Positions 18,321 through 26,676 of a stretch of 64,000 nt of DNA are shown in pieces (position 1 is the first letter of the stretch; each line of letters begins with the position of its first letter). The notes under the pieces were generated by a model. That model saw nothing but the letters and a program-made list of their open reading frames with translations. It was not told the origin of the DNA and did not search any database. Position numbers and translations under genes: made by a program. Source of the stretch: Sphingobacterium faecium (GTDB taxonomy: Bacteria > Bacteroidota > Bacteroidia > Sphingobacteriales > Sphingobacteriaceae); the NCBI RefSeq assembly GCF_003054045.1, contig NZ_QBKH01000006.1, positions 1 to 64,000 of the forward strand, written 5' to 3'.

Positions 18321-19358
18321 CTACTTTAAAGGATAATATTTCTTTTTTAGCCATAAACTAGTTCTTACCAGAAGAATTAAAACGGGGACTTCTATCAAAG
18401 GCCCGATAACGCCCACAAAAGCTTGGGGAGAATGGATTCCAAATACGGCTATAGCAACTGCAATCGCCAGTTCAAAATTATTACCCGTAGCTGTAAACGC
18501 AATCGAAGCATTCTTGTCATAGGGGATATTTTGTGATTTGCTGATAAAGAAACTTGTAAAAAACATGAGTACAAAATACAGTATCAGTGGAATTGCTATT
18601 TTAACAACGTCTAGCGGTAACCTGACAATTTGATCTCCTTTTAAACTGAACATGAGTACAATGGTAAATAATAGCGCATAAAGCGTGATCGGGGAGATAG
18701 CAGGGATATATTTTCGATTGAACCAGTCCTTACCTTTTGTGCTGATCAAGATATATCGACTGAGGAAGCCAAGTAAAAAGGGGATGCCCAGATAAATGAG
18801 GACACTTTCAGTCACATCTCTTATGGATACCGACACATTAAATTGCGCTATACCTAAGCTAGCGGGTAGCTTATTGATAAAGAGCCAAACTAAAAAACTA
18901 TAGGAAAATACTTGGAAAATACTATTCAATGCGATCAATAGCGCTCCATATTCTCGATTTCCTTTGGCGAGATCATTCCATACGATCACCATGGCTATAC
19001 ATCGGGCTAGCCCGATTAAAATCAGTCCGACCATATAGTCGGGTTGATCTCGCAGGAAGATGATCGCTAATCCGAACATCAATATGGGACCGATGATCCA
19101 GTTGAGTACAAGTGAAATTGTTATTGCTTTTTTGTCCGAAAATGCCTGAGGTAATAGGGAGTAGTCGACTTTTGCCAATGGCGGATACATCATGAGTATT
19201 AACCCTATGGCTAAGGGAATATTGGTACTTCCTACTGTGAGCGTGTTGAAGATATCAGGTACTTGGGGATAAAAATAACCAAGCGATACACCGAGCAACA
19301 TGGCTAAAAATATCCATAAAGTCAAAAATCGATCAAGAAATTTTAGTTTGGTCTCCAT
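18321..19358 (-). CDS. acr3: ACR3-family arsenite efflux permease
   Basis: 345-aa inner-membrane protein with ten hydrophobic segments that extrudes arsenite (As(III)) using the proton motive force. The family segment LILIGLARCIAMVIVWNDLAKGNREY contains Cys120, the conserved transport cysteine of TM4, and TGNNFELAIAVAIAVFG the TM9 signature. Last gene of the operon arsR-DUF6428-arsenate reductase-acr3; starts 2 bp after the reductase gene, so translation is probably coupled. Expected to be derepressed by As(III) through ArsR. Confidence 0.94.
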   Translation of the reverse strand: METKLKFLDRFLTLWIFLAMLLGVSLGYFYPQVPDIFNTLTVGSTNIPLAIGLILMMYPPLAKVDYSLLPQAFSDKKAITISLVLNWIIGPILMFGLAIIFLRDQPDYMVGLILIGLARCIAMVIVWNDLAKGNREYGALLIALNSIFQVFSYSFLVWLFINKLPASLGIAQFNVSVSIRDVTESVLIYLGIPFLLGFLSRYILISTKGKDWFNRKYIPAISPITLYALLFTIVLMFSLKGDQIVRLPLDVVKIAIPLILYFVLMFFTSFFISKSQNIPYDKNASIAFTATGNNFELAIAVAIAVFGIHSPQAFVGVIGPLIEVPVLILLVRTSLWLKKKYYPLK

Positions 19359-19360
19359 AC

Positions 19361-19972
19361 TTATTTTTTAATTTGAGAGCATACATAAAACATTTGTGAG
19401 GCAATTTCTAAACTTCGTGCTCTGTACACTTCCTCTTGCTGCTCGGTACCATCAGCTATTTTGGGATCTTTAAATGTGACTGAAATTCTTTTTTCAGCAG
19501 CAGGGATATAAGGACAGCCCTGATCTGCCTGTGAGCAGGTCATAATCGCAGCAAAATGGGATTGTGGGTTGAAGTTGTTATCATACTGCTTAGAGAAGCC
19601 AATTAGAGGTGCTGCATTTTGATCAAATTTGATTGCATATATGGGATTGGCAGTGTCAGCGATCATATCGATTTGCATGCCTTCTTCTTTCAGTATTTCT
19701 ACTACTTTTGGAAATAGTGCAGTTGCTTCTGTACCTCCAGAATAACAATATGTTTTTGGAATTTGATAGTACAAAGCAGCTAATTGCGACCAGATCTGAC
19801 AAAGGTGACTTCGTCTCGAATTGTGCGTACAGATAAAGTTTAAATTGACGTCTGCACCTTGATTCACCTTCAGTTGGATAAAATCAATCAAGGGCTGTAA
19901 AATAACTTTACGCTCGTGATTGATTGCTGTACGTACGATGCTTTTGATCGTGATGTCTAATTTTGGATTCAT
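19361..19972 (-). CDS. LMW protein-tyrosine-phosphatase-type arsenate reductase
   Basis: 203-aa protein of the low-molecular-weight PTPase/ArsC fold, expected to reduce arsenate to arsenite for Acr3. The P-loop is ICTHNSRRSH with nucleophile Cys48 and Arg54 (Cx5R), and KDPKIADGT supplies the general-acid Asp-Pro. A 40-residue N-terminal extension precedes the P-loop. The reading frame runs further upstream to 20062, but those 30 codons overlap the DUF6428 gene, so I start at ATG 19972, 11 bp after it. The P-loop sequence with His and Arg is a Bacteroidota variant; whether it reduces arsenate or is a phosphatase is not proven by sequence. Confidence 0.85.
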   Translation of the reverse strand: MNPKLDITIKSIVRTAINHERKVILQPLIDFIQLKVNQGADVNLNFICTHNSRRSHLCQIWSQLAALYYQIPKTYCYSGGTEATALFPKVVEILKEEGMQIDMIADTANPIYAIKFDQNAAPLIGFSKQYDNNFNPQSHFAAIMTCSQADQGCPYIPAAEKRISVTFKDPKIADGTEQQEEVYRARSLEIASQMFYVCSQIKK

Positions 19973-19983
19973 ATTTTTACTGA

Positions 19984-20442
19984 TTAGCAGCAGCCAGAGC
20001 CAGGTGTACAGGAATTGTTGGTAGATGCTACCACATGTAATGGTTGTAATGGAATACCACAAGACTCTAACGCTAGGCAGGCGGTGGTTTTATTGATGAG
20101 TATCAAGTTTTTTCCATCGAAATCTAAGCTGTATTTTCCAATGGTATCACGTTGATATTCTACTTCGATTTCATAATCGCCGATCTGCAGTTTTTCATCT
20201 GATAATTGAATAATATGTAACAATTTATCTGGTTTCAAGCGATGCTCGTAATCGTCGGCATTCCACAATTGAAAATTTACAGTATTTTCTACTCGAATGG
20301 TGCCTCCACAATCGATGAAATTTTTATTGATTTGCCCGACTTCGGTGACATGAACATGTGCTGGAACAGCTGTACCATCTGCTAGTTGGAAGACCACATT
20401 TTCTAATGTTGGTAGGATTTTTTTGATGTCTGATAATTTCAT
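19984..20442 (-). CDS. DUF6428 family protein of ars operon
   Basis: 152-aa soluble protein found in Bacteroidota arsenic operons (DUF6428-like). The body is beta-rich (VFQLADGTAVPAHVHVTEVGQ; an N-FIDCGGTIR segment), and the tail ends in NNSCTPGSGCC. The C-terminal cysteines could bind As(III) or hand it to the pump or the regulator; this is inference from position and residues. It lies between arsR and the reductase, and the gap upstream holds a second copy of the ArsR operator. Confidence 0.78.
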   Translation of the reverse strand: MKLSDIKKILPTLENVVFQLADGTAVPAHVHVTEVGQINKNFIDCGGTIRVENTVNFQLWNADDYEHRLKPDKLLHIIQLSDEKLQIGDYEIEVEYQRDTIGKYSLDFDGKNLILINKTTACLALESCGIPLQPLHVVASTNNSCTPGSGCC

Positions 20443-20460
20443 ATGCTATATGATCTGTAT

Positions 20461-20476
20461 ATCGCTATATTACGAT
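20461..20476. promoter_or_regulatory. candidate ArsR operator 2
   Basis: ATCGCTATATTACGAT is a near-palindrome matching the operator upstream of arsR at 15 of 16 bases. It sits in the 77-bp gap between arsR and the DUF6428 gene, suggesting a second regulated promoter inside the operon. Confidence 0.6.
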
Positions 20477-20519
20477 ATATATGTTTAAAAAAATTTATGC
20501 TACAAGATGAAATACAGTA

Positions 20520-20846
20520 TTAACAGCATTTCTGATTTTGGGTATTGACCATTATACCACCAAAGTAATTTTTTAAAAATCCAAAGGTTTTTTCATCAAT
20601 ACAATAACATATAGAGGTTCCTTCTATATTTCCTTTTATGAGTCCTGCATTTTTCAACTCTTTGAGATGCTGAGATATGGTTGACTGCGCTAATGGTAGT
20701 TCCTCTACGATATCACTACAGATACATACATTTACTTTTAATAAGTATTCGATAATGGCAATACGTGCTGGATGTCCGAGTGCTTTAATGATGTTCGCGA
20801 TATGATTTTGTTCGGCTGTAAAAAGATCAGCTCTGGTGATTCCCAT
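20520..20846 (-). CDS. arsR: ArsR-family metalloregulatory repressor
   Basis: 108-aa SmtB/ArsR winged HTH dimer that releases DNA on binding As(III)/Sb(III). Recognition helix ELPLAQSTISQHLKELKNAGLI; putative metalloid ligands Cys41 and Cys43 (VNVCICSDIV) in the helix before it, as in the ELCVC site of classical ArsR, plus SICYC and a C-terminal CC. I start at ATG 20846 rather than the TTG at 20870, because the latter lies within the operator. First gene of the ars operon. Confidence 0.9.
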   Translation of the reverse strand: MGITRADLFTAEQNHIANIIKALGHPARIAIIEYLLKVNVCICSDIVEELPLAQSTISQHLKELKNAGLIKGNIEGTSICYCIDEKTFGFLKNYFGGIMVNTQNQKCC

Positions 20847-20863
20847 ATGGATGTTATTTGTAT

Positions 20864-20879
20864 ATCGCAATATTACGAT
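20864..20879. promoter_or_regulatory. candidate ArsR operator 1
   Basis: ATCGCAATATTACGAT has the palindromic centre AATATT flanked by ATCG and CGAT. It is placed 17 bp before the arsR ATG and repeated almost exactly at 20461-20476, so autoregulation is likely. Confidence 0.65.
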
Positions 20880-21040
20880 TAATTATTTATATTATTCATT
20901 TCTTTTAATTTTTTTTAATGTAGACATTGCTGGTGCATGATAGGAGCATATGCTCGTAAACTTAAAGTAATTATAAACGGGTGATTGATTGGAATAAAAA
21001 TATGATTTTAGTATATTTAATGTAATCAATAATACTTAAT

Positions 21041-21262
21041 ATGGCTAAATCAATTAAATTAACTCAGCGGGTTAAAAAAGGTGATGAGGTAGTAGAGAGA
21101 CCAATCTTTTTTATAGCAGAAAATATCGTTCATTTTGTTCAAAATGATTATCAGGGAAGACCCTTTACGACTATTTTCTGTATCGTTTCTACCACACATG
21201 GTACGATGTCATTTGACGTTACTGAATCGGCGGAAGAGGTGGCTAGATTGATAAATTTGTAG
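21041..21262 (+). CDS. small hypothetical protein
   Basis: 73-aa basic/mixed protein with ATG start and its own downstream terminator, which supports it being a real gene. The pattern (beta strands, then TESAEEVARLINL at the C terminus) is vaguely like FlbD-type small proteins, but I cannot assign a family. No signal peptide or membrane segment. Confidence 0.6.
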   Translation: MAKSIKLTQRVKKGDEVVERPIFFIAENIVHFVQNDYQGRPFTTIFCIVSTTHGTMSFDVTESAEEVARLINL

Positions 21263-21292
21263 GGGAATATTTGGAAGACGAGTACCTTTTAT

Positions 21293-21319
21293 GGCTATCC
21301 ATTCAGGATAGCCTTTTTT
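21293..21319 (+). terminator. terminator after small gene 21041
   Basis: GGCTATCC (21293-21300), 5-nt loop, GGATAGCC (21306-21313), then six T. Confidence 0.85.
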
Positions 21320-21423
21320 CTATTAACATGACAATAAGTGCACAGGAATGTACCCTTTTGAAGAATTTGAGGGTGATCGATCATGAAAGATCACTTTGGC
21401 CCATTTATGAAGGATATTAACGA

Positions 21424-22290
21424 TTAATGGGGTTCTATATGGATCAGAATATTTCCCAGTTGCGGCATTTCTTTTTGGAGATATGCCTGCAAATTATGCG
21501 CCAAGATATGTCCTTCTTTAACTGTTATATCACCATTAACAATGGCATGTAGATCGACCAGATGTTTTGTGCCTGATTTTCGAACGAAACATTTTTCTGT
21601 ATCTAAAATTCCTTCGACTTTCAAAGAATGCATGCGAATATCTGCGATTAGTTCTTCGTAAAGGTTTTCATCCATAATTTCCGCTAATGCTGGTCTAAAA
21701 ATTAGATAACAATTGTACAGTATAAACCCAGATGCAAAAAGTGCAGCAAAGTCATCGGCACTTTCATAACCTTTTCCTAAAATCAAGGCAATAGAGATCC
21801 CAATAAAAGCAGCTATAGAAGTTATCGCATCACTTCTATGGTGCCAAGCATCAGCTTTGAGCGAGGAGCTACCCGTCTCTTTGCTCTTTTTTATGACAAT
21901 ACGATAGGATACTTCCTTCCATATGATGATCGTAAGTAAAACGATGAGCGTCCAAGGTTTAGGCAATTCGTGTGGTGTACCAATATTTTGAATACTTTCA
22001 TAAGCAATAACAGTGGCTGAAATAATTAAGAATCCGACAACTGCAAATGTAACCAGAGGTTCAATACGACCATGGCCATAGGGATGGTTTTCATCGGCAG
22101 GTCTCTTGGCATATTTTAATCCAAGTAGTACCAAGAAAGAAGAGAAAATATCTGCGGTGGATTCTATTGCGTCAGCAATAAGGGCATATGAATTACCAAA
22201 ATAACCCGCTAGCCATTTCAGAACGGCAAGTAAAAAATTTCCTATTATACTAAAATATGTTGCTTTTATAGCTGTTTGTTCATTTGACAT
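21424..22290 (-). CDS. cation diffusion facilitator (FieF/MMT-like)
   Basis: 288-aa CDF transporter exporting divalent metal (Zn, Fe, Co or Mn) from the cytoplasm in exchange for protons. Six TM segments, TM2 metal site region IADAIESTADIFSS (Glu43/Asp47) and TM5 site AWHHRSDAITS, with HPYGHGRIEPL between TM2 and TM3; the C-terminal cytoplasmic ferredoxin-like domain ends in GNILIHIEPH. Metal specificity is not readable. Downstream of the arsenic operon and next to a His/Asp-rich exported protein, suggesting a metal-resistance neighbourhood. Confidence 0.92.
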   Translation of the reverse strand: MSNEQTAIKATYFSIIGNFLLAVLKWLAGYFGNSYALIADAIESTADIFSSFLVLLGLKYAKRPADENHPYGHGRIEPLVTFAVVGFLIISATVIAYESIQNIGTPHELPKPWTLIVLLTIIIWKEVSYRIVIKKSKETGSSSLKADAWHHRSDAITSIAAFIGISIALILGKGYESADDFAALFASGFILYNCYLIFRPALAEIMDENLYEELIADIRMHSLKVEGILDTEKCFVRKSGTKHLVDLHAIVNGDITVKEGHILAHNLQAYLQKEMPQLGNILIHIEPH

Positions 22291-22460
22291 GTTACTGCTC
22301 TTTTATTGTCACATTAAAATTCTATATAAAAATACGATCCTTTAACTGCATCGCGATATAATAACACATGCATAATATTAAAGGGGTTCATCAAATAGGA
22401 TGATGCTAATCAACATTATCCAACTCGATGTAGGTAAGGTATCAGATTTTAAAAAAATGA

Positions 22461-22841
22461 TTATAGGAGCTTTGGTGGTTGCCAAATATGATTGATGTAC
22501 GTACTGATGCGGTCTTGATCATCATGAAAAAATGCCTTTTTTTCGAAGAAAATAGTTGACATCAGCTGTGGTAGCTGGGTGGAAACTTGACAGTAGATGG
22601 CTGTTATATTCAAAGAATTAGCATGCTTAATAAAGGGAAGTTTCTGATCGGTATCTGCATCACCATCTTGATCGTGCTTATTATAATGATCGAACAAAAA
22701 CTGTCCTATCGTTAGTTTGCTGTTATTTTTTTGATGCTCAAGGCAATGTGAAATCAAGATAGGCATCTTCAATAACTGAATTAATTCTGTCGTAGAGAAT
22801 AAATAAAGAGACAATATTAATATGATTGAAAGATTTTTCAC
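22461..22841 (-). CDS. small exported His/Asp-rich protein
   Basis: 126-aa protein with a hydrophobic N terminus (KNLSIILILSLYLFSTTEL) and GTG start. The central part FDHYNKHDQDGDADTDQKLPFIKHA is rich in His and Asp and ends with the KLPF.KH pattern seen in small periplasmic proteins of Bacteroidota metal-efflux loci; metal binding is therefore plausible but inferred. A TACATTTG element (22847-22854, minus strand) lies only 5 nt before the GTG, so the true start could be internal. Upstream of the CDF gene on the same strand. Confidence 0.6.
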   Translation of the reverse strand: MKNLSIILILSLYLFSTTELIQLLKMPILISHCLEHQKNNSKLTIGQFLFDHYNKHDQDGDADTDQKLPFIKHANSLNITAIYCQVSTQLPQLMSTIFFEKKAFFHDDQDRISTYINHIWQPPKLL

Positions 22842-22899
22842 GTGGACAAATGTAATGGTTTTTGTCCTGTTTTAAAACTGCTGAATGCAATAAAGCCAT

Positions 22900-22934
22900 A
22901 AAACAAAACCCAACTACCAGTTGGGTTTTGTTTT
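22900..22934. terminator. strong 16-bp hairpin (terminator or attenuator)
   Basis: AAAACAAAACCCAACT (22900-22915) pairs perfectly with 22919-22934 around a 3-nt loop, with U-rich ends on both strands. No gene ends nearby on either strand; it lies about 60 bp upstream of the GTG at 22841. Confidence 0.6.
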
Positions 22935-23165
22935 GTCTGCCACACACTTTTAAATCTCATTGAGGTATTATTAATGATAGCAGACTATTCTGCCATTGTC
23001 TATTTATCGTAACATACATGTAATCATTATTCGATAACATCCCCGAGGACAATAATTAATTTCTTGTACAGTGGTAAAATTTTTTCTATAAAAGGTTGAA
23101 TGATACTATACTGCGACATTAATTAAATAAAAATTCAATTATAATACGGCCTATTGTAAAAACTG

Positions 23166-23173
23166 TATATTTG
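23166..23173 (+). promoter_or_regulatory. candidate -7 element of BCCT gene
   Basis: TATATTTG matches TAnnTTTG; the ATG is 28 bp downstream. No clear -33 TTG at the proper distance. Confidence 0.4.
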
Positions 23174-23200
23174 AAAGTATTGTAACAATTCTCTTTCTTT

Positions 23201-25222
23201 ATGAATTCACCCAAACAAACAAAGCTCAAATTTACATTCGATAAAGGTGTCACTATACCCAGCTTGATATTTATAATAGGAATATGTCTTTTCTCGGTCC
23301 TGTTTCCTGTTGAGATCAAGGAAGTTTTGGATGAAATTAAAAATTTTATTTTTGTTAACCTCAACTGGGTATACGTATGGTGTGTTACGGTATTTGTGAT
23401 TTTTCTGATATTTCTGATGTTTAGTAAGTATGGGAAAATTAGACTGGGCACAAATGACAGCAGACCCGAACATTCTTTTTTTTCATGGATTTCTATGCTT
23501 TTTGCTGCCGGTATGGGAATAGGTTTGATGTATTTTAGTGTGGCAGAACCGATGCAGCATTATTCTACGGATGCTTTTTCTGAAAGTCATGTTATAAGCA
23601 GGGCAAAAAATGCACAACTTTATACATTTTTCCACTGGGGAATTCATGCTTGGGCAATTTATGGTCTTGTGGGTCTGTGTTTAGCTTACTTTACTTACCG
23701 ATACCGACTTCCATTATCGCTTCGCAGCTGTTTATATCCTTTATTGAAAGACAGAATCAAAGGCAAGTGGGGAAATGTCATTGATATATTTGCGCTATGT
23801 AGCACTTTTTTTGGTATTACAACAACCTTGGGATTTGGAGTTGTTCAAATAAATTCAGGACTGGAGACTCTTAATATTTTGCCGCAAACGGGGTTTATTT
23901 ATCAGATATTAATTGTTGTTGTTTTGGTATCGTTTGCTGTTTTATCTGCAGTTTCTGGCGTTAATAAAGGAATTAAGATCTTAAGTAATATCAATGTTGT
24001 TGCAGTTATTATTCTCCTTTTATTTGTGTTGATTCTAGGGCCGACCGTTTATCTTATCGGAAGTTTTACCAATGGACTGGGTAATTATATCAATAATTTT
24101 TTTGATCTTACTTTCAATACGCATGTGTACGAGGATAAAACACTCCCTTGGTTTTATAACTGGACCATTCTGTATTGGGCATGGTGGATTTCTTGGTCAC
24201 CTTTTGTTGGGCTTTTTATTGCAAAAATTTCTAAGGGACGCAGTATCCGTGAGTTTATTGCAGCAGTTTTGATTATTCCAACACTATTCAATTTTATCTG
24301 GATGTCGGTTTTTGGCAACAGTGCAATCTGGATTGACTTTAATATCGCAAACGGCGCACTAAGTGCCTTGGTTTCTGATCCGGATGCTCTGATGTTTAGA
24401 TTTTTGGAGTATCTGCCACTTTCCAATATTTTAGCTTTTACGGTCATTTCCATTATTATGATATTTTTTGTCACCTCCGCGGATTCAGGAATGCTGGTGA
24501 TGGACAGTATATCTTCAAAAAACTCCAGTAAATCTCCTAAACTTCAAATCGTATTCTGGGGCATACTTTTAGCCGTATTGTCGTTAATGTTACTGAATGC
24601 TGGAGGACTAGAGGCGCTGCAAACAATGACTCTTATCACTGCTTTGCCGTTTGCTATCATTATGATCTTATTTGTGGTGTCATTGATGAAGGCTCTTGTC
24701 ATCGACTATCGTTACTACGAAAAAGGATTGTCTGTTTCAACAATCCCGTGGTCTGGCGAATTCTGGAAGCAAAGGCTGAAGCAAATTATTTCTTTTAAGA
24801 CAGAAAAGTCCGTAAAAACTTTCATACAAGATCAGGTACTGCCTGCTTTCACTGAATTAAAGGATGAATTTGCACTAAACGGAATTACTGTTGAGATCAA
24901 TTATATGCCGGATACTTTAAAGATTAATTTAGAAATCCATCACGACATTGTCAACAATTTTGTCTATGGCGTGATGGGTCAAAAAAGGATTGTCTCTGAA
25001 TATATGGTGGATGATGACAATTTACCTGATCTGGATGGCAAGGTGACTTATTTTCCTAAAACATATTTTGGTGATTCACGTGAAGGATACGATGTGCAGT
25101 ATTTTACCAAAAATGAATTAATCAGTGATGTACTTAAACACTATGACCGTTTTCTTAAAATAATCGCTGAAGAGTCTAACGAAATGTTCATTAGCATCGA
25201 GAATAATACTCAAGAAAATTAA
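23201..25222 (+). CDS. BCCT-family betaine/choline/carnitine transporter
   Basis: 673-aa inner-membrane transporter for osmoprotectants or trimethylammonium compounds. Twelve TM segments; GMGIGLMYFSVAEPMQHY is the TM3/TM4 substrate-path motif (Gly-Met-Gly-Ile-Gly fits proton-coupled choline carriers such as BetT rather than sodium-coupled BetP), and the TM8 family signature is WTILYWAWWISWSPFVGLFI followed by AKISKGRSIREFI. A roughly 150-residue cytoplasmic C-terminal tail, as in BetT, probably senses osmotic state. A monooxygenase gene follows after 15 bp. Confidence 0.92.
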   Translation: MNSPKQTKLKFTFDKGVTIPSLIFIIGICLFSVLFPVEIKEVLDEIKNFIFVNLNWVYVWCVTVFVIFLIFLMFSKYGKIRLGTNDSRPEHSFFSWISMLFAAGMGIGLMYFSVAEPMQHYSTDAFSESHVISRAKNAQLYTFFHWGIHAWAIYGLVGLCLAYFTYRYRLPLSLRSCLYPLLKDRIKGKWGNVIDIFALCSTFFGITTTLGFGVVQINSGLETLNILPQTGFIYQILIVVVLVSFAVLSAVSGVNKGIKILSNINVVAVIILLLFVLILGPTVYLIGSFTNGLGNYINNFFDLTFNTHVYEDKTLPWFYNWTILYWAWWISWSPFVGLFIAKISKGRSIREFIAAVLIIPTLFNFIWMSVFGNSAIWIDFNIANGALSALVSDPDALMFRFLEYLPLSNILAFTVISIIMIFFVTSADSGMLVMDSISSKNSSKSPKLQIVFWGILLAVLSLMLLNAGGLEALQTMTLITALPFAIIMILFVVSLMKALVIDYRYYEKGLSVSTIPWSGEFWKQRLKQIISFKTEKSVKTFIQDQVLPAFTELKDEFALNGITVEINYMPDTLKINLEIHHDIVNNFVYGVMGQKRIVSEYMVDDDNLPDLDGKVTYFPKTYFGDSREGYDVQYFTKNELISDVLKHYDRFLKIIAEESNEMFISIENNTQEN

Positions 25223-25237
25223 AAACGATAAGCTAGT

Positions 25238-26260
25238 ATGAAGAAAATAGGATTTTTATCATTTGGACATTGGGCCAATCATCCATCTTATCAGGCACGG
25301 ACAGCCAGCGACACTCTGCTTCAGTCTATTGATCTCTCGGTAGCAGCAGAAGAAATAGGACTTGATGGAGCGTACTTTAGGGTACATCATTTTGCTCAGC
25401 AACTGGCTTCGCCGTTCCCCTTGCTTGTTGCTATCGGTGCTAAGACGAAACAAATAGAGATTGGGACCGGGGTGATCGATATGAGGTATGAAAACCCAAT
25501 GTATATGGTAGAAGATGCTGGTGCCGCTGATCTGATCTCAGAGGGACGGCTGCAGCTTGGTATAAGCAGAGGTTCTCCTGAGCAGGTAATTGACGGATGG
25601 CGTTATTTTGGCTATGGGACCGAAGAAGGAGAGACTGATGCTGATATGGGACGTAAAAAATCCATGGAGTTTTTAGAAAGATTGAACGGTGTAGGATTTG
25701 CTATGCCAAATCCCAATCCAATGTTTCCTAATCCTCCAGGTTTATTACGATTAGAGCCCTATTCTGCAGGATTGCGGGACAGGATCTGGTGGGGGGCAGC
25801 ATCTAATGCGACAGCAGTATGGGCAGCGGAGCATGGTATGAACCTACAAAGTTCTACCCTTAAGTATGACGAGAATGGAAAACCATTCCATATCCAGCAA
25901 GCAGAACAAATTAGGCTGTATAAAGAAGCTTGGAAAAAGGCAGGACATCAACGTGAACCAAGAGTAGCTGTGAGTCGATCTATTTTTGCGCTAATCAATG
26001 ATCAAGACCGGTCTTACTTTGGACATGAAGGAAGGGGGACAGATAGCTTTGGTTATATTGAGCAGGATAGGCGGGCTGTCTTTGGTAAAAGCTATGCCGC
26101 TGAACCTCAAAAGTTAATTGCGGAACTTTCTCAGGACGAGGCTATAAAAGAAGCCGATACCTTATTACTCACCATTCCTAATACCTTAGGCGTTGAATAT
26201 AATGTACATGTACTTTCAACTATTTTAAAATATATCGCCCCCGAATTAGGTTGGCGTTGA
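25238..26260 (+). CDS. luciferase-like (LLM) flavin-dependent monooxygenase
   Basis: 340-aa bacterial-luciferase-like TIM barrel using FMNH2 to oxidise a small substrate. Family segments: AEEIGLDGAYFRVHHFAQQLASPFPLLVAIGAKT, IEIGTGVIDMRYENPMYMVEDAGAADLISEGRLQLGISRGSPEQ. Starts 15 bp after the BCCT gene, so probably co-transcribed; oxidation of the imported compound is possible but unproven. The stop codon lies in a perfect 16-bp inverted repeat. Confidence 0.88.
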   Translation: MKKIGFLSFGHWANHPSYQARTASDTLLQSIDLSVAAEEIGLDGAYFRVHHFAQQLASPFPLLVAIGAKTKQIEIGTGVIDMRYENPMYMVEDAGAADLISEGRLQLGISRGSPEQVIDGWRYFGYGTEEGETDADMGRKKSMEFLERLNGVGFAMPNPNPMFPNPPGLLRLEPYSAGLRDRIWWGAASNATAVWAAEHGMNLQSSTLKYDENGKPFHIQQAEQIRLYKEAWKKAGHQREPRVAVSRSIFALINDQDRSYFGHEGRGTDSFGYIEQDRRAVFGKSYAAEPQKLIAELSQDEAIKEADTLLLTIPNTLGVEYNVHVLSTILKYIAPELGWR

Positions 26261-26300
26261 TATTACTAGAGCCCTCTTAAAGGTGCTCTAGTAATATCAA
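26257..26300 (+). terminator. perfect 16-bp inverted repeat at LLM stop codon
   Basis: TTGATATTACTAGAGC (26257-26272) pairs with 26285-26300, 12-nt loop with 3 more possible pairs. It contains the stop TGA. No T run follows, so it is a terminator-like or mRNA-stabilising hairpin. Confidence 0.5.
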
Positions 26301-26676
26301 TCAGAAAGATACTAAAATGGAAATGTTTTAAGATTGAGGTGTTAGCAATATAAATTTTATTGCGACATCCAGTTATTGTCCGAATTCACATTTTCTAGAA
26401 TGAAAAACTTCTCCTTTAATACACTCGGAATAGAAATGTACATTTAAAAAGGCATTATATTCTGTTTTTAACTAACCCAGACCAAATGTGGGCTCTAGTA
26501 ATTCCATAAAATATGTAGACCGTAATTATTCCAAAATCCGTGATACATTAGATTGAACCTATATTTTTAACAGGACTCATTTTTGGATGATTGATATAGT
26601 GTAAAATTATACTTTATTTTATTAGTTTGGTGTAATTTATTACTAAATTGTGTTTTGTAAGAATATACATACAAAA
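26301..26676. other. gene-free stretch before photolyase cluster
   Basis: No gene seen. It probably holds the promoter of the TetR-like gene: TTAGTTTG near 26620 is one base short of the TAnnTTTG pattern. Confidence 0.4.

Noticed and set aside
19973..20062. 30 extra N-terminal codons of the arsenate reductase
   Set aside because: They overlap the DUF6428 gene and read as non-protein; ATG 19972 follows the stop of that gene by 11 bp.
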